From positions 1 to 33,974 of the forward strand of contig JAPVXR010000022.1 of the NCBI GenBank assembly GCA_027214385.1: 33,974 nt of DNA, given 5' to 3'. The notes beneath the pieces were generated by a model. The model was not told the origin of the DNA and did no database searches. It saw only the letters and a program-made list of their open reading frames with translations. Both the position numbers and the translations under genes were made by a program. This DNA is from Cryomorphaceae bacterium 1068. GTDB lineage: Bacteria > Bacteroidota > Bacteroidia > Flavobacteriales_D > Cryomorphaceae. This document shows positions 6,703 through 15,385 of this stretch, piece by piece. Positions within the stretch are counted from its first letter, which is position 1; each line of letters opens with the position of its first letter.

Positions 6703-8802
6703 ATGCCTAGCCATACCTTCAACATACTCACATTCAATCATCCTCAGGAAGAACAAACCTTTTACTTCACTGACCAGGAACAAGCCAACCTCACACGGAT
6801 TTACAAATCCTTAGTGCCAGATGAAGTCATTGAAAAGTATGGAGAGCAAGACCACTATTACACATCATTTACAGTTGAGGCCGAAGGTTTCTTAGCGGTA
6901 TCAAAACCAACAAGTCCACAGTTTGAGACCAAGACAAATGAGCAAGGAGAAGAACGGTCATATACCATCCGTAATTCTACCTTTTCCACTTCAGTACTAA
7001 AGAGATATTACAATTCACTCATTCATAGCCATTTCAAGGAGAAAGGATTTTTAGTGAAGCCCAATTTTGTAAGTGATACAGAAGTTTGGCTTCCAAGTGC
7101 CAAACAAGACACCACAGGCAAGTACAAGATATTCGACCGCTTCTCACTCAAAGTACAGTTTAAGACAGTTTCCGACAGTCTTGAATTGTTGGTGACATTT
7201 GAAGGTAAATCCAAAATCTTCAAAGTTCCTGTCTCCACTCTTTTAGAGGATGTATCACCGACAGATATTAATTGGGTAGTGTATGAAAAGGGTCTGTACC
7301 GTTTTGATGAGTTACCTGATAGCGGTAAAAGAGAATATGACAAGGTGTATCCAGTATGGAATTTCGAAATCAGAGATGCATTAATGCAAGGAACGGAAGC
7401 CCCGGACAAAACCAATAAGTACAAAAAGTTTAGAGAGGGAATCGACAAGTTCTACAATCAATACCTGAATACAGAGGAGTTCAAAGCAATCATTCCAATT
7501 ACCTCCAATGGATTCATACCAGTTAATAAAATCAATGTCGGGTCAGTCAACAATTCCAGTAACCGACTTTTATTCGGTGAACAAAAGTCTGGTATTGTGC
7601 CAATGGATGGAATGAAAGAGCATGGCCCCTTTGATTTCAGCTCTACTTCTAAAATCCACTTCTTTTTCATCTTCCATAAAGATGATCAACACATCGCCCA
7701 GAAGATGGACGGTTATTTCAAAGGATCAGAATTTGGCTTCAAAGGATTGACCAAGTTTATTCATACGCCATACCATACTGAAAAAGGATTCAGTATAAGG
7801 TTTGATGACAGAGATGATCCATGGCCAGAAATCTATGAAGCCATTACCAATAAACACTTTGAATCTGACATTCAGTACATCGCCATTTATATCAGTCCAT
7901 TCTCCAAGAACTCACCAGACAAATCAAGAAGGAAGATATACTACAAGCTGAAAGAATTGCTACTGAAAGAAGGCGTATCCTCACAGGTAATTGACGGAGA
8001 GAAGGTATTGACCAACGAAAAGTACTATTACAGCCTACCGAATATTGCTATCGCCATTTTAGCCAAACTGAACGGCATCCCTTGGAAGCTGGATACAAAG
8101 CTCAAAAATGAATTGATAGTAGGCATTGGAGCATTTAGAAACTCAGAAGTTGACATACAATATATAGGAAGTGCTTTTAGCTTCGCTAACAATGGGAAAT
8201 TCAACCGTTTTGAGTGCTTCCAAAAAGACCAAACAAAGGAGTTAGCAGGTTCAATTATCAGGGCAGTAAAGGAGTATGCTAATGTAAATACAGGCATCAA
8301 ACGGCTTGTGATACACTTCTACAAGAGTATGAGGCAAGATGAACTTCAACCAATAGAAGACGGCCTCAAAGACCTTGGATTAGACATTCCGGTATTTATA
8401 GTGTCCATCAACAAAACAGAATCCTCAGACATTGTTGCATTTGACAACAGTTGGAAAGACCTTATGCCAATGAGTGGCACATTCATAAAGGTTGGGTACA
8501 ATAAATTCCTGTTATTCAACAACACACGATACAATCCAAAATTTTACAGCTTCCATGACGGTTTTCCGTTCCCGATCAAGCTGAAAATCTTTTGCACAGA
8601 AAAAGAGCTGGTAGAGGAATATAAGACCGTAAAAGAATTGATAGATCAGGTGTATCAGTTCAGCCGTATGTATTGGAAATCAGTAAGACAACAGAACTTA
8701 CCAGTTACCATCAAATACCCTGAAATGGTCGCAGAAATGCTCCCTCATTTTGATGGTAATGAAATACCTGAATTTGGAAAAGACAACCTTTGGTTCTTGT
8801 AA
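6703..8802 (+). CDS. Prokaryotic Argonaute, catalytically inactive PIWI
   Basis: A 699-aa protein. Residues about 285-470 read as an Argonaute MID domain: LLFGEQK then HGPFDF mark its start. Guide 5'-phosphate ligands fit a Y-K-Q-K pattern (Y413, K417, Q428, K455), with SLPNIAIAILAKLNGIPWKL leading into PIWI. PIWI (about 470-699) has the usual strands, LIVGIGAFR, KRLVIHFYK, VFIVSINKT and the C-terminal SVRQQNLPVTIKY. The first catalytic aspartate (GID in active enzymes) is G476, and the second (RDG after the IH strand) is replaced near Y540, so guide-directed cleavage is unlikely. The N-terminal 280 residues should hold the N domain; I cannot delimit a PAZ domain. No SIR2, TIR or nuclease partner is adjacent. 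Defence by guided binding, or regulation, is inferred. Confidence 0.82.
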   Translation: MPSHTFNILTFNHPQEEQTFYFTDQEQANLTRIYKSLVPDEVIEKYGEQDHYYTSFTVEAEGFLAVSKPTSPQFETKTNEQGEERSYTIRNSTFSTSVLKRYYNSLIHSHFKEKGFLVKPNFVSDTEVWLPSAKQDTTGKYKIFDRFSLKVQFKTVSDSLELLVTFEGKSKIFKVPVSTLLEDVSPTDINWVVYEKGLYRFDELPDSGKREYDKVYPVWNFEIRDALMQGTEAPDKTNKYKKFREGIDKFYNQYLNTEEFKAIIPITSNGFIPVNKINVGSVNNSSNRLLFGEQKSGIVPMDGMKEHGPFDFSSTSKIHFFFIFHKDDQHIAQKMDGYFKGSEFGFKGLTKFIHTPYHTEKGFSIRFDDRDDPWPEIYEAITNKHFESDIQYIAIYISPFSKNSPDKSRRKIYYKLKELLLKEGVSSQVIDGEKVLTNEKYYYSLPNIAIAILAKLNGIPWKLDTKLKNELIVGIGAFRNSEVDIQYIGSAFSFANNGKFNRFECFQKDQTKELAGSIIRAVKEYANVNTGIKRLVIHFYKSMRQDELQPIEDGLKDLGLDIPVFIVSINKTESSDIVAFDNSWKDLMPMSGTFIKVGYNKFLLFNNTRYNPKFYSFHDGFPFPIKLKIFCTEKELVEEYKTVKELIDQVYQFSRMYWKSVRQQNLPVTIKYPEMVAEMLPHFDGNEIPEFGKDNLWFL

Positions 8803-9212
8803 TGGACAGAATAGAAGAAATATTTAAAATTAAGGACGTAAAGCCGACTGCTGTAAGGATAGTAGTACTGCGCTACCTATTAGAACAAAAGAAAGCACAG
8901 TCTTTAAAGGACATTGAAGTTGGTCTCGATCAATCAGACAGAAGTTCAATTTTTCGCACACTAAAAACTTTTGAAGATCATAAGGTGATCCATAGTATCG
9001 AAGATGGCTCAGGGATGACCAAGTATGCTGTATGTGTAGAAGGCTGCAATTGCGATCCAGAAGACCTTCATTATCATTTCTATTGCACTTCATGTGAAAT
9101 GACTTTTTGCCTTTTAGACCACCCTATTCCTTTAGTCAATCTACCAAATAATTTTAAAATGGCACAAGCTAACATGGTCATTAAAGGATTATGCGATAAG
9201 TGTAACCAATAA
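8802..9212 (+). CDS. Fur/Zur-family metal-responsive repressor
   Basis: A 136-aa protein. The winged-helix DNA-binding half (about 1-75) includes KPTAVRIVVLRYLL and RSSIFRTLKTFEDHKVI. The metal-binding half has HYHF (H90, H92) and two CxxC pairs, C95/C98 and C131/C134, which form the structural zinc site of Fur proteins. I chose the ATG at 8802, which overlaps the Argonaute stop (TAATG), over the TTG at 8790 because the shorter form matches the family N-terminus. It precedes the Czc-type genes. An inverted repeat in the next promoter (9217-9231) is a likely operator, so this is probably the zinc-type sensor for that block. Confidence 0.88.
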   Translation: MDRIEEIFKIKDVKPTAVRIVVLRYLLEQKKAQSLKDIEVGLDQSDRSSIFRTLKTFEDHKVIHSIEDGSGMTKYAVCVEGCNCDPEDLHYHFYCTSCEMTFCLLDHPIPLVNLPNNFKMAQANMVIKGLCDKCNQ

Positions 9213-9216
9213 CCTT

Positions 9217-9251
9217 TGCAATCGGGTTGCACTATCGCTTCATTATCTTTG
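9217..9251 (+). promoter_or_regulatory. Promoter with Fur-type inverted repeat before the czc genes
   Basis: TGCAA (9217-9221) and TTGCA (9227-9231) form an inverted repeat with a 5-bp spacer, like Fur/Zur operators. TATCTTTG at 9244-9251 matches the -7 box TAnnTTTG. The expected transcription start is only about 2 nt before the ATG at 9258, so the first transcript would be nearly leaderless. The repeat overlaps the upstream promoter element, as expected for repression. Confidence 0.55.
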
Positions 9252-9257
9252 TGACCA

Positions 9258-9590
9258 ATGAAGTATTTATCTTTGATATTCGCCACGTTTACGCTGATGC
9301 TCTCCACAGTCCCTATTGAGGGAGCTTGTCGTAGTAACTCGTATGATGGTGTTTACAACTACTCAAATACAGAATCTAGTCAGCAGGAGAGCGGAAATCA
9401 GGATAACGAAAATTGCCCCCCACTCTGCGGTTGTCAATGTAGTCATGTACATGCAATCTCTTTTGGAAACAATAGGGTAATTATCAATCTGGTATTTGCG
9501 GATAATAATAAGTTGCCCAGAAACTACAACAATGGTATTTCTTTTAATTTAATCAATGCCATTTGGCATCCCCCAAAGTTCTCCGAATAG
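9258..9590 (+). CDS. Small secreted Cys/His protein, DUF6660-like
   Basis: A 110-aa protein with an N-terminal signal peptide (about 1-23, hydrophobic, ending before C24). The central segment is Ser/Asn/Gln-rich. It has a metal-ligand cluster C53, C57, C59, C61, H63, H65 (CPPLCGCQCSHVH). This architecture matches the small DUF6660-type proteins found next to Czc and Cus systems in Bacteroidota; the family name is from memory. A periplasmic metal-binding or sensing role is inferred from the cysteines and position, directly behind a putative Fur-regulated promoter. Confidence 0.65.
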   Translation: MKYLSLIFATFTLMLSTVPIEGACRSNSYDGVYNYSNTESSQQESGNQDNENCPPLCGCQCSHVHAISFGNNRVIINLVFADNNKLPRNYNNGISFNLINAIWHPPKFSE

Positions 9591-9660
9591 GTTATTGCTT
9601 ACTTATTCAAAGGTATTAACACATGTGATTTTCAAGTCACATGTGTGATATTCAATAACC
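9590..9660. promoter_or_regulatory. Nested inverted repeats after the DUF6660 gene
   Basis: An outer pair, GGTTATTG (9590-9597) and CAATAACC (9653-9660), encloses an inner perfect 10-bp pair, ACACATGTGA (9619-9628) and TCACATGTGT (9637-9646), with an 8-nt loop. There is no U-run, so it is not a standard terminator. It may be an attenuator, an mRNA-stabilising structure between the DUF6660 and pump genes, or an operator. Confidence 0.5.
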
Positions 9661-9732
9661 ACCACTACGCCTACAGTCCAATAGAACAGTACGGCTTGTA
9701 TTTCCAAATCAACATGTTTAAAAGTCATAAAC

Positions 9733-9762
9733 ATCAGGACTTCTTTATCAAGAGATCCTGAT
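9733..9762 (+). promoter_or_regulatory. Hairpin just upstream of the CzcA start
   Basis: A 30-nt hairpin begins ATCAGGA and ends TCCTGAT. It has 13 positions per arm with one mismatch and one G-T pair, and a TATC loop. Only 12 nt separate it from the ATG at 9775, so it would affect ribosome access to the pump gene. Confidence 0.5.
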
Positions 9763-9774
9763 AAAAGTAAAGCT

Positions 9775-12700
9775 ATGATTAATCAAATAATTTCATTTTC
9801 AATAAAAAACAAGCTTATTATTGGCATGCTCACCATTGCCCTCATTATTGGTGGCTTATGGAGTGCGTCCCAAGTACCGCTAGATGCTGTGCCGGATATT
9901 ACAAATAACCAGGTACAGGTCATTACACAAGCTCCGAACCTGGGCACAGAGGATATTGAGCAGTTTGTTACCTATCCAGTGGAGGTGGCAGTAGCCAACC
10001 TACCCGGTGTAACTGAAATCCGCTCGGTTTCCCGATTTGGTTTATCGGTAGTAACTATCGTTTTTGAAGACGATATTGGAACTTATCTGCCAAGGCAATT
10101 AGTGGCTGAAAAGCTTGCAGAAATCAAAGAAAGTATCCCAAAAGAATTTGGTGAGCCTTCAATGGGGCCAATATCCACCGGGTTGGGAGAAATCTATCAA
10201 TACACACTAAAAGTAGATTCTACTCACAAAGGCCAATTCACTCCCACTGATTTACGCACGATGCAAGATTGGATTGTGCGTAGGCAAATGGCAATGGTTC
10301 CCGGAGTGGTAGAAATAAACGCCATTGGAGGAAGTTTGAAACAGTATGAAGTGGCCATCAACCCAGATGAACTGAAGGCAATTGGCATTACTATTCTTGA
10401 TATTTTCAATGCACTGGAAGCCAACAATCAGAATACAGGTGGCGCTTATATCGAGAAAAACCATCAAGCCAATTTTATTAGAGGCGAAGGTTTAGCCAGA
10501 AATCTGAAAGACATTGAGAACATAGTGGTTAAAAATGTGAATAACCTGCCTATCCGAATCAAGGATGTAGCAAAAGTTCAATATGGTAATGCGGTTCGTT
10601 ATGGTGCACTAACGCAGGATGGTGAAGAAGTTGTAGGTGGGTTAGTGTTATTGCTCAAAGGAGCCAACTCCAATGATGTAATAATTCGTGTGAAAGAACG
10701 CATGATGGAAATTCAGAAATCCTTACCTGAAGGTATTGTAATTGAACCACTACTTGACAGAAGTAAACTCATAGCAAAAACAACAGACACAGTCAGCACT
10801 AACCTGATGGAAGGGGCATTGATTGTCATTTTTGTTTTGGTGTTTCTGCTTGGGAATTGGCGTGGTGGATTAATCGTAGCATCAACTATTCCCCTATCCT
10901 TATTGTTTGCTTTTGTATTAATGAACGTTTTTGGCGTTTGGGCAAATTTGATGAGCCTGGGAGCCATTGATTTCGGAATCATTATAGACGGTGCTGTAAT
11001 AATTGTGGAAAGCACCGTATTTCTCCTTCATGAACGTGTATTGAAAAAACAGAACATCACTGCACAGGTTAGAGATGAAGTATCCTATTCGGCCTCAAGC
11101 AAAATGATGAATGCTGCCTTCTTTGGTCAACTCATTATACTCATAGTGTTTATCCCGATTCTTGCCCTACAAGGTGTTGAGGGTAAAATGTTCAAGCCGA
11201 TGGCACTCACCTTCATGTTTGCCATGATTGGTGTTATGATCCTTTGCCTAACCTATGTTCCTATGATGTCGGCTTGGTTTATTCGTACAAGCAACAGTAA
11301 TAAAGCTTCATGGGGTGATCGTTTTGTCCTTTGGCTTGAGAATATTTATGACCCCACATTGGGTAGGGCATTAAAAAAAGCCAAATGGGTAATCGTTTCA
11401 GCGGTTGTATTGCTCGGCTTGGCGGTCTTTACCTTCTCACGCATGGGTGGAGAATTTGTTCCACAGTTGGATGAAGGAGATATTGCATTTCATGCTATTC
11501 TAAAACCGGGTAGCTCGCTATCGGAAACCATCGAAACCACCACCAAAATAGAAGGTATTGTTAAGACTAAGTTTCCTGAAGTACTGAAGATAGTTAGCCG
11601 TATTGGGTCTGCCGAAATCCCAACAGATCCTATGCCCTTTGATTATGCAGATGTATTCGTCATAATGGCTCCCAAGGAAGAATGGGTTTCTGCCGAAAGC
11701 AAAGACGATCTGATATATAAAATGAAAGAGGAACTGGAAAAGATACCAGGTGTCAATTTCGAGTTTACCCAGCCCATCGAAATGCGGTTCAACGAATTGT
11801 TAGAAGGAATTAAGGAGGATATTGCCATCAAATTATACGGGGAAGACATCAATATCTTGGCCGCAAAAGCGGAAGAAATATCAAAGATTATTGCCGGGAC
11901 TCAAGGCATAGGTGATATGCGTGTGGAGGCAACAACAGGACTTCCCCAAATGACTGTGCAGTATAACCGGAATAAACTGGCTCAATATGGGGTAAATATC
12001 CAAGACCTGAATAGGTTGATTCAATCAGCTTTTGTAGGTGGTAAGGCGGGGGTAATTTTTGAAGGTGAAAAACGTTTTGATTTGGTCGTTCGACTAGATG
12101 AACAACACCGTAAAAGCATTGACGATATAAAGAACCTCTACATTAGTTTACCCAGCGGCTCACAAATCCCTCTGAAAGAAGTAGCAAACATAAGCTACCA
12201 ACCAGGCCCCATGCAAATCAGCCGGGATAATACCAACCGCAGGACTTATGTAGGCATCAATGTCAGGGGACGTGATATAAAATCACTTGTAGAAGAAATT
12301 CAGCAAAAGTTGGACGCAAAGCTTGACCTCCCCCCTGGTTATTACATACGGTATGGGGGCGCTTTTGAGAACCTGGAACGAGCAAGTAAACGCTTACAAG
12401 TAGTTGTGCCAATTGCTTTGGGATTGATATTCTTACTCATATTTTTTGCTCTAAAGTCTTTCAAACAATCCATGATGATATACATGGCCATTCCATTGGC
12501 AGCCATTGGAGGGGTTTTCTCTTTATGGTTGAGAGATATGCCGTTCAGTATTTCAGCAGGCGTTGGTTTTATTGTACTCTTTGGAGTAGCGGTATTAAAT
12601 GGATTGGTACTCATAAGTGGATGGAACGAACTGAAGGATGAAGGTGTAAGCGATTTGAATGAACGTATCCGGTTAGGCGCAAGAAGGCGGATAAGGCCAA

Positions 12701-14142
12701 TTCTTCTTACAGCACTCACAGATGTCTTTGGCTTTTTGCCAATGGCTGTTTCTACCTCGGCAGGTGCAGAAGTCCAGCAACCCTTAGCGACCGTGGTAAT
12801 TGGCGGAATGATTACAGCCACTTTACTTACCTTATTTGTGCTTCCTATATTATACAGGTGGGTAGAAAACAGAAGCTCCAAAGTAATGATACCCAAAGCC
12901 ATGACTATTCTGATACTGATTGGTGGATTCACTCTTTTTTCGTCCGGTGAACTGAAAGCTCAAGAGACTAAAGATAAAACAGTCACCACATTAGAGGAAG
13001 CCCTCAGGATCGGTTTATCGAATAACGGCAATGTGCAGGTAGCGAAAACCAATATCGAGTTGCAGGAACAAGGGAAAAAAGCTGCTTTTGATCCGGGCAA
13101 GACCAATATAGGTGCACAATATGGGCAGTACAACAGTTTTGAAAATGATTTTGCACTTAACCTGACCCAGCAATTTGATTTTCCAACGGTCTATACCAAC
13201 CAGCACAAACTGGCAAAAGAAAAGACGGAAGGAAGCCAGATGCAACTGGCGGTAACTGAGAACAGCCTGAAACGAGACATCCGCCAAAGTTGGTATCAAC
13301 TTGCCTATTTAAGGGAAAAGGAAAAGTTGTTGTTGTATCAGGATACTATTTATGGTCGGTTTCTACATGCAGCCACCATCCGTTATGAAACGGAAGCTAC
13401 CAGCTACCTGGAAAAAGCAGCAGCAGAAACCAAGGTGATGGAAATCCAAAATACACTTAAACTAATAGCATCGGACATTGCCATTCAGGAGAAGCAGCTT
13501 CGTATCCTCCTGAACGATACAACCGGAATCCACTTTATGCCAGGGGTCTTAGCCGAAAGGACTATGGCGGGTATTCAGGATTCAACACAAGTAGCCAATA
13601 ATCCTCTACTTGCCTATGCCAAACAGCAGATTGATATTGCTGGTGCTGAAAAAGCAGTCCAGTCGTCCAAAATGCTGCCCGGGTTATCAGTCGGATATTT
13701 CAATCAATCACTAATAGGACAATTAACTACAACTGGTGATATTGCAGGCCCTTCTAATCGATTTTCCGGAGTGCAAGTTGGCATTTCAATACCGATATTT
13801 TACGGTTCTTATAAGGCCAATATAAAATCAGCCCAGCTCAAAGAGCAGATGGCCGAAACCAATGCTAATTACTACACTTCCGTCCTTCAGGGGCAGTACG
13901 AACAGCAGCTACAGGAAGTGTTCAAATACGGGGGGAGCTTGAGCTACTATAAGGACAAAGCAATTCCACAAGCAAATCTCATCATTGGCAATGCTCAAAA
14001 GAGTTTCGAGAATGGAGCCATAGATTATGTGGAATATTTTCAAAATCTAAATCAGGGGCTGGAACTGAAATTCAATTATCTCAATACATTAAACGGGTAC
14101 AACCAGGCCATTATCAATCTGGAATACCTGATTGGTCAATAA
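9775..14142 (+). CDS. czcA: CzcA-type heavy-metal RND pump fused to a TolC-type outer-membrane factor
   Basis: A 1455-aa protein. Residues 1 to about 1035 are an HME-RND inner-membrane pump with two sets of transmembrane helices (TM1 about 12-30, others around 340-520 and 870-1030) and large periplasmic loops. The proton-relay motif DFGIIIDGAVIIVES has D399, D405 and E412, the pattern of the divalent-cation (Zn/Co/Cd) HME class. After about residue 1040 a new hydrophobic signal-like segment (about 1043-1061, ending LKAQ) leads into a TolC/CzcC-type domain (about 1065-1455) with LEEALRIGLSNNGNVQVAK and long coiled-coil helices. Such CzcA-TolC fusions are known in Bacteroidota. The adaptor gene follows after 18 nt. 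Confidence 0.93.
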   Translation: MINQIISFSIKNKLIIGMLTIALIIGGLWSASQVPLDAVPDITNNQVQVITQAPNLGTEDIEQFVTYPVEVAVANLPGVTEIRSVSRFGLSVVTIVFEDDIGTYLPRQLVAEKLAEIKESIPKEFGEPSMGPISTGLGEIYQYTLKVDSTHKGQFTPTDLRTMQDWIVRRQMAMVPGVVEINAIGGSLKQYEVAINPDELKAIGITILDIFNALEANNQNTGGAYIEKNHQANFIRGEGLARNLKDIENIVVKNVNNLPIRIKDVAKVQYGNAVRYGALTQDGEEVVGGLVLLLKGANSNDVIIRVKERMMEIQKSLPEGIVIEPLLDRSKLIAKTTDTVSTNLMEGALIVIFVLVFLLGNWRGGLIVASTIPLSLLFAFVLMNVFGVWANLMSLGAIDFGIIIDGAVIIVESTVFLLHERVLKKQNITAQVRDEVSYSASSKMMNAAFFGQLIILIVFIPILALQGVEGKMFKPMALTFMFAMIGVMILCLTYVPMMSAWFIRTSNSNKASWGDRFVLWLENIYDPTLGRALKKAKWVIVSAVVLLGLAVFTFSRMGGEFVPQLDEGDIAFHAILKPGSSLSETIETTTKIEGIVKTKFPEVLKIVSRIGSAEIPTDPMPFDYADVFVIMAPKEEWVSAESKDDLIYKMKEELEKIPGVNFEFTQPIEMRFNELLEGIKEDIAIKLYGEDINILAAKAEEISKIIAGTQGIGDMRVEATTGLPQMTVQYNRNKLAQYGVNIQDLNRLIQSAFVGGKAGVIFEGEKRFDLVVRLDEQHRKSIDDIKNLYISLPSGSQIPLKEVANISYQPGPMQISRDNTNRRTYVGINVRGRDIKSLVEEIQQKLDAKLDLPPGYYIRYGGAFENLERASKRLQVVVPIALGLIFLLIFFALKSFKQSMMIYMAIPLAAIGGVFSLWLRDMPFSISAGVGFIVLFGVAVLNGLVLISGWNELKDEGVSDLNERIRLGARRRIRPILLTALTDVFGFLPMAVSTSAGAEVQQPLATVVIGGMITATLLTLFVLPILYRWVENRSSKVMIPKAMTILILIGGFTLFSSGELKAQETKDKTVTTLEEALRIGLSNNGNVQVAKTNIELQEQGKKAAFDPGKTNIGAQYGQYNSFENDFALNLTQQFDFPTVYTNQHKLAKEKTEGSQMQLAVTENSLKRDIRQSWYQLAYLREKEKLLLYQDTIYGRFLHAATIRYETEATSYLEKAAAETKVMEIQNTLKLIASDIAIQEKQLRILLNDTTGIHFMPGVLAERTMAGIQDSTQVANNPLLAYAKQQIDIAGAEKAVQSSKMLPGLSVGYFNQSLIGQLTTTGDIAGPSNRFSGVQVGISIPIFYGSYKANIKSAQLKEQMAETNANYYTSVLQGQYEQQLQEVFKYGGSLSYYKDKAIPQANLIIGNAQKSFENGAIDYVEYFQNLNQGLELKFNYLNTLNGYNQAIINLEYLIGQ

Positions 14143-14160
14143 TATAAAAAACTGAATAAT

Positions 14161-15375
14161 ATGAACTCTTACATAAAAAATTACACTACTCCATTGTTAA
14201 AGACTTGGAGTATTGGCAGCTTGTTCGTTGCAGCAAGTTTATTCATTGTATCGTGTGGAAACTCGGTGAATAAAGAAGAAGGGGAAGAACTAGAAGAAGA
14301 ACATGTTGAAGAAGTACTCTTTTCTACCCAGCAATTTCAATCGCTAAGAATGAAGGTAGATACTTTACCACTTCGCAACATCTCCTCCTATGTGGATGCA
14401 AACGGACAATTGGAAGTACCCCCACAAAATGAAGCAGCGGTTACAGCCGTCATAGGTGCGAACATTATCAGCATTAAAGTAATTGAAGGCGATAAAATAA
14501 AAAAAGGACAGGTACTGGCATACCTCAACCATCCTGACCTGATTAAACTACAAACCGATTACATCAATAGCTGGAACCAACTTCAATACATTGATAAAGA
14601 ATACCAGCGTCAAAAGACGCTCTATGATGAAAAAGTAGGGTCAGGAAAAGAATTTCAGAAAACACAGGCGGATTACCAGTCAATGAAAGGAACGGTAGTA
14701 GGTTATGAAGCACAGTTAAGACTATTGGGATTGAGCCTTATGAAAATACAGCAAGGTGAAATCTACGATCAAGTACCAGTATCCACTCCTATTTCAGGAT
14801 ACGTACGACATGTAAATGTAAAAACAGGCCAATATGTACAGCCACAAACCGAGATGTTTGAAATCGTCAATATAGATCACATCCATACCGATTTAACGGT
14901 GTTTGAAAAAGACATACACAAGGTAAAAGAAGGCCAGAAAGTTAAGTTTTCTATTGAATCCTTGCCAGGAAAAGAACTGGAAGCAACCATTTATTCAGTA
15001 GGTAAAGCATTCGAGCAAGACCCTAAGGCCATTCACCTTCATGCAGAAATTCATAATAAGGAAGGATTGCTTATTCCCGGTATGTATGTGCGGGGACGTA
15101 TCATAATTGATGACGTTCGTTGTTATGCTCTGCCTGAAGCTGCTGTAATTAGAGATGGTGATAAATATTTCATTTTCACGGCTGAGAAGAAAGATGAAGA
15201 TGGTGAAGTTGAGTGGGAATTTGTACCGGAGGAAATTATTGTTGGAGCAATGGATAACGGTTGGATAGAAGTTAAACTTCTCCAACCATTAGAAGAAGGT
15301 ACAACTGTCGCTTGGAACAATGCATATTACTTATTAGCAGAAATGAAAAAGGGTGAGCTGGGAGATGATGATTAA
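14161..15375 (+). CDS. czcB: CzcB-type RND periplasmic adaptor lipoprotein
   Basis: A 404-aa protein. A signal peptide with lipobox FIVSC (C32) predicts a lipid-anchored membrane-fusion protein. An acidic stretch (about 36-51) follows. The barrel-sandwich/lipoyl half-motifs (about 90-125 and 200-235), an alpha-helical hairpin (about 125-195) and the beta-barrel (about 235-320) are in the usual order. It would bridge the RND pump in the inner membrane and the outer-membrane factor. The position directly after the CzcA fusion supports that assignment. It lacks the N-terminal HMBD domain seen in the CusB-like adaptor encoded at 26239, consistent with a different substrate. Confidence 0.9.
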   Translation: MNSYIKNYTTPLLKTWSIGSLFVAASLFIVSCGNSVNKEEGEELEEEHVEEVLFSTQQFQSLRMKVDTLPLRNISSYVDANGQLEVPPQNEAAVTAVIGANIISIKVIEGDKIKKGQVLAYLNHPDLIKLQTDYINSWNQLQYIDKEYQRQKTLYDEKVGSGKEFQKTQADYQSMKGTVVGYEAQLRLLGLSLMKIQQGEIYDQVPVSTPISGYVRHVNVKTGQYVQPQTEMFEIVNIDHIHTDLTVFEKDIHKVKEGQKVKFSIESLPGKELEATIYSVGKAFEQDPKAIHLHAEIHNKEGLLIPGMYVRGRIIIDDVRCYALPEAAVIRDGDKYFIFTAEKKDEDGEVEWEFVPEEIIVGAMDNGWIEVKLLQPLEEGTTVAWNNAYYLLAEMKKGELGDDD

Positions 15376-15385
15376 AGATAGAAGT

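Noticed and set aside
8802-9212. Fur-family protein as the missing Argonaute effector
   Set aside because: It has a standard winged-helix and zinc-site layout and belongs with the metal genes downstream; nothing suggests nuclease, NADase or membrane activity.
12342-12932. 196-codon open frame on the - strand
   Set aside because: Antisense shadow of the CzcA pump; no start context or domain signal.
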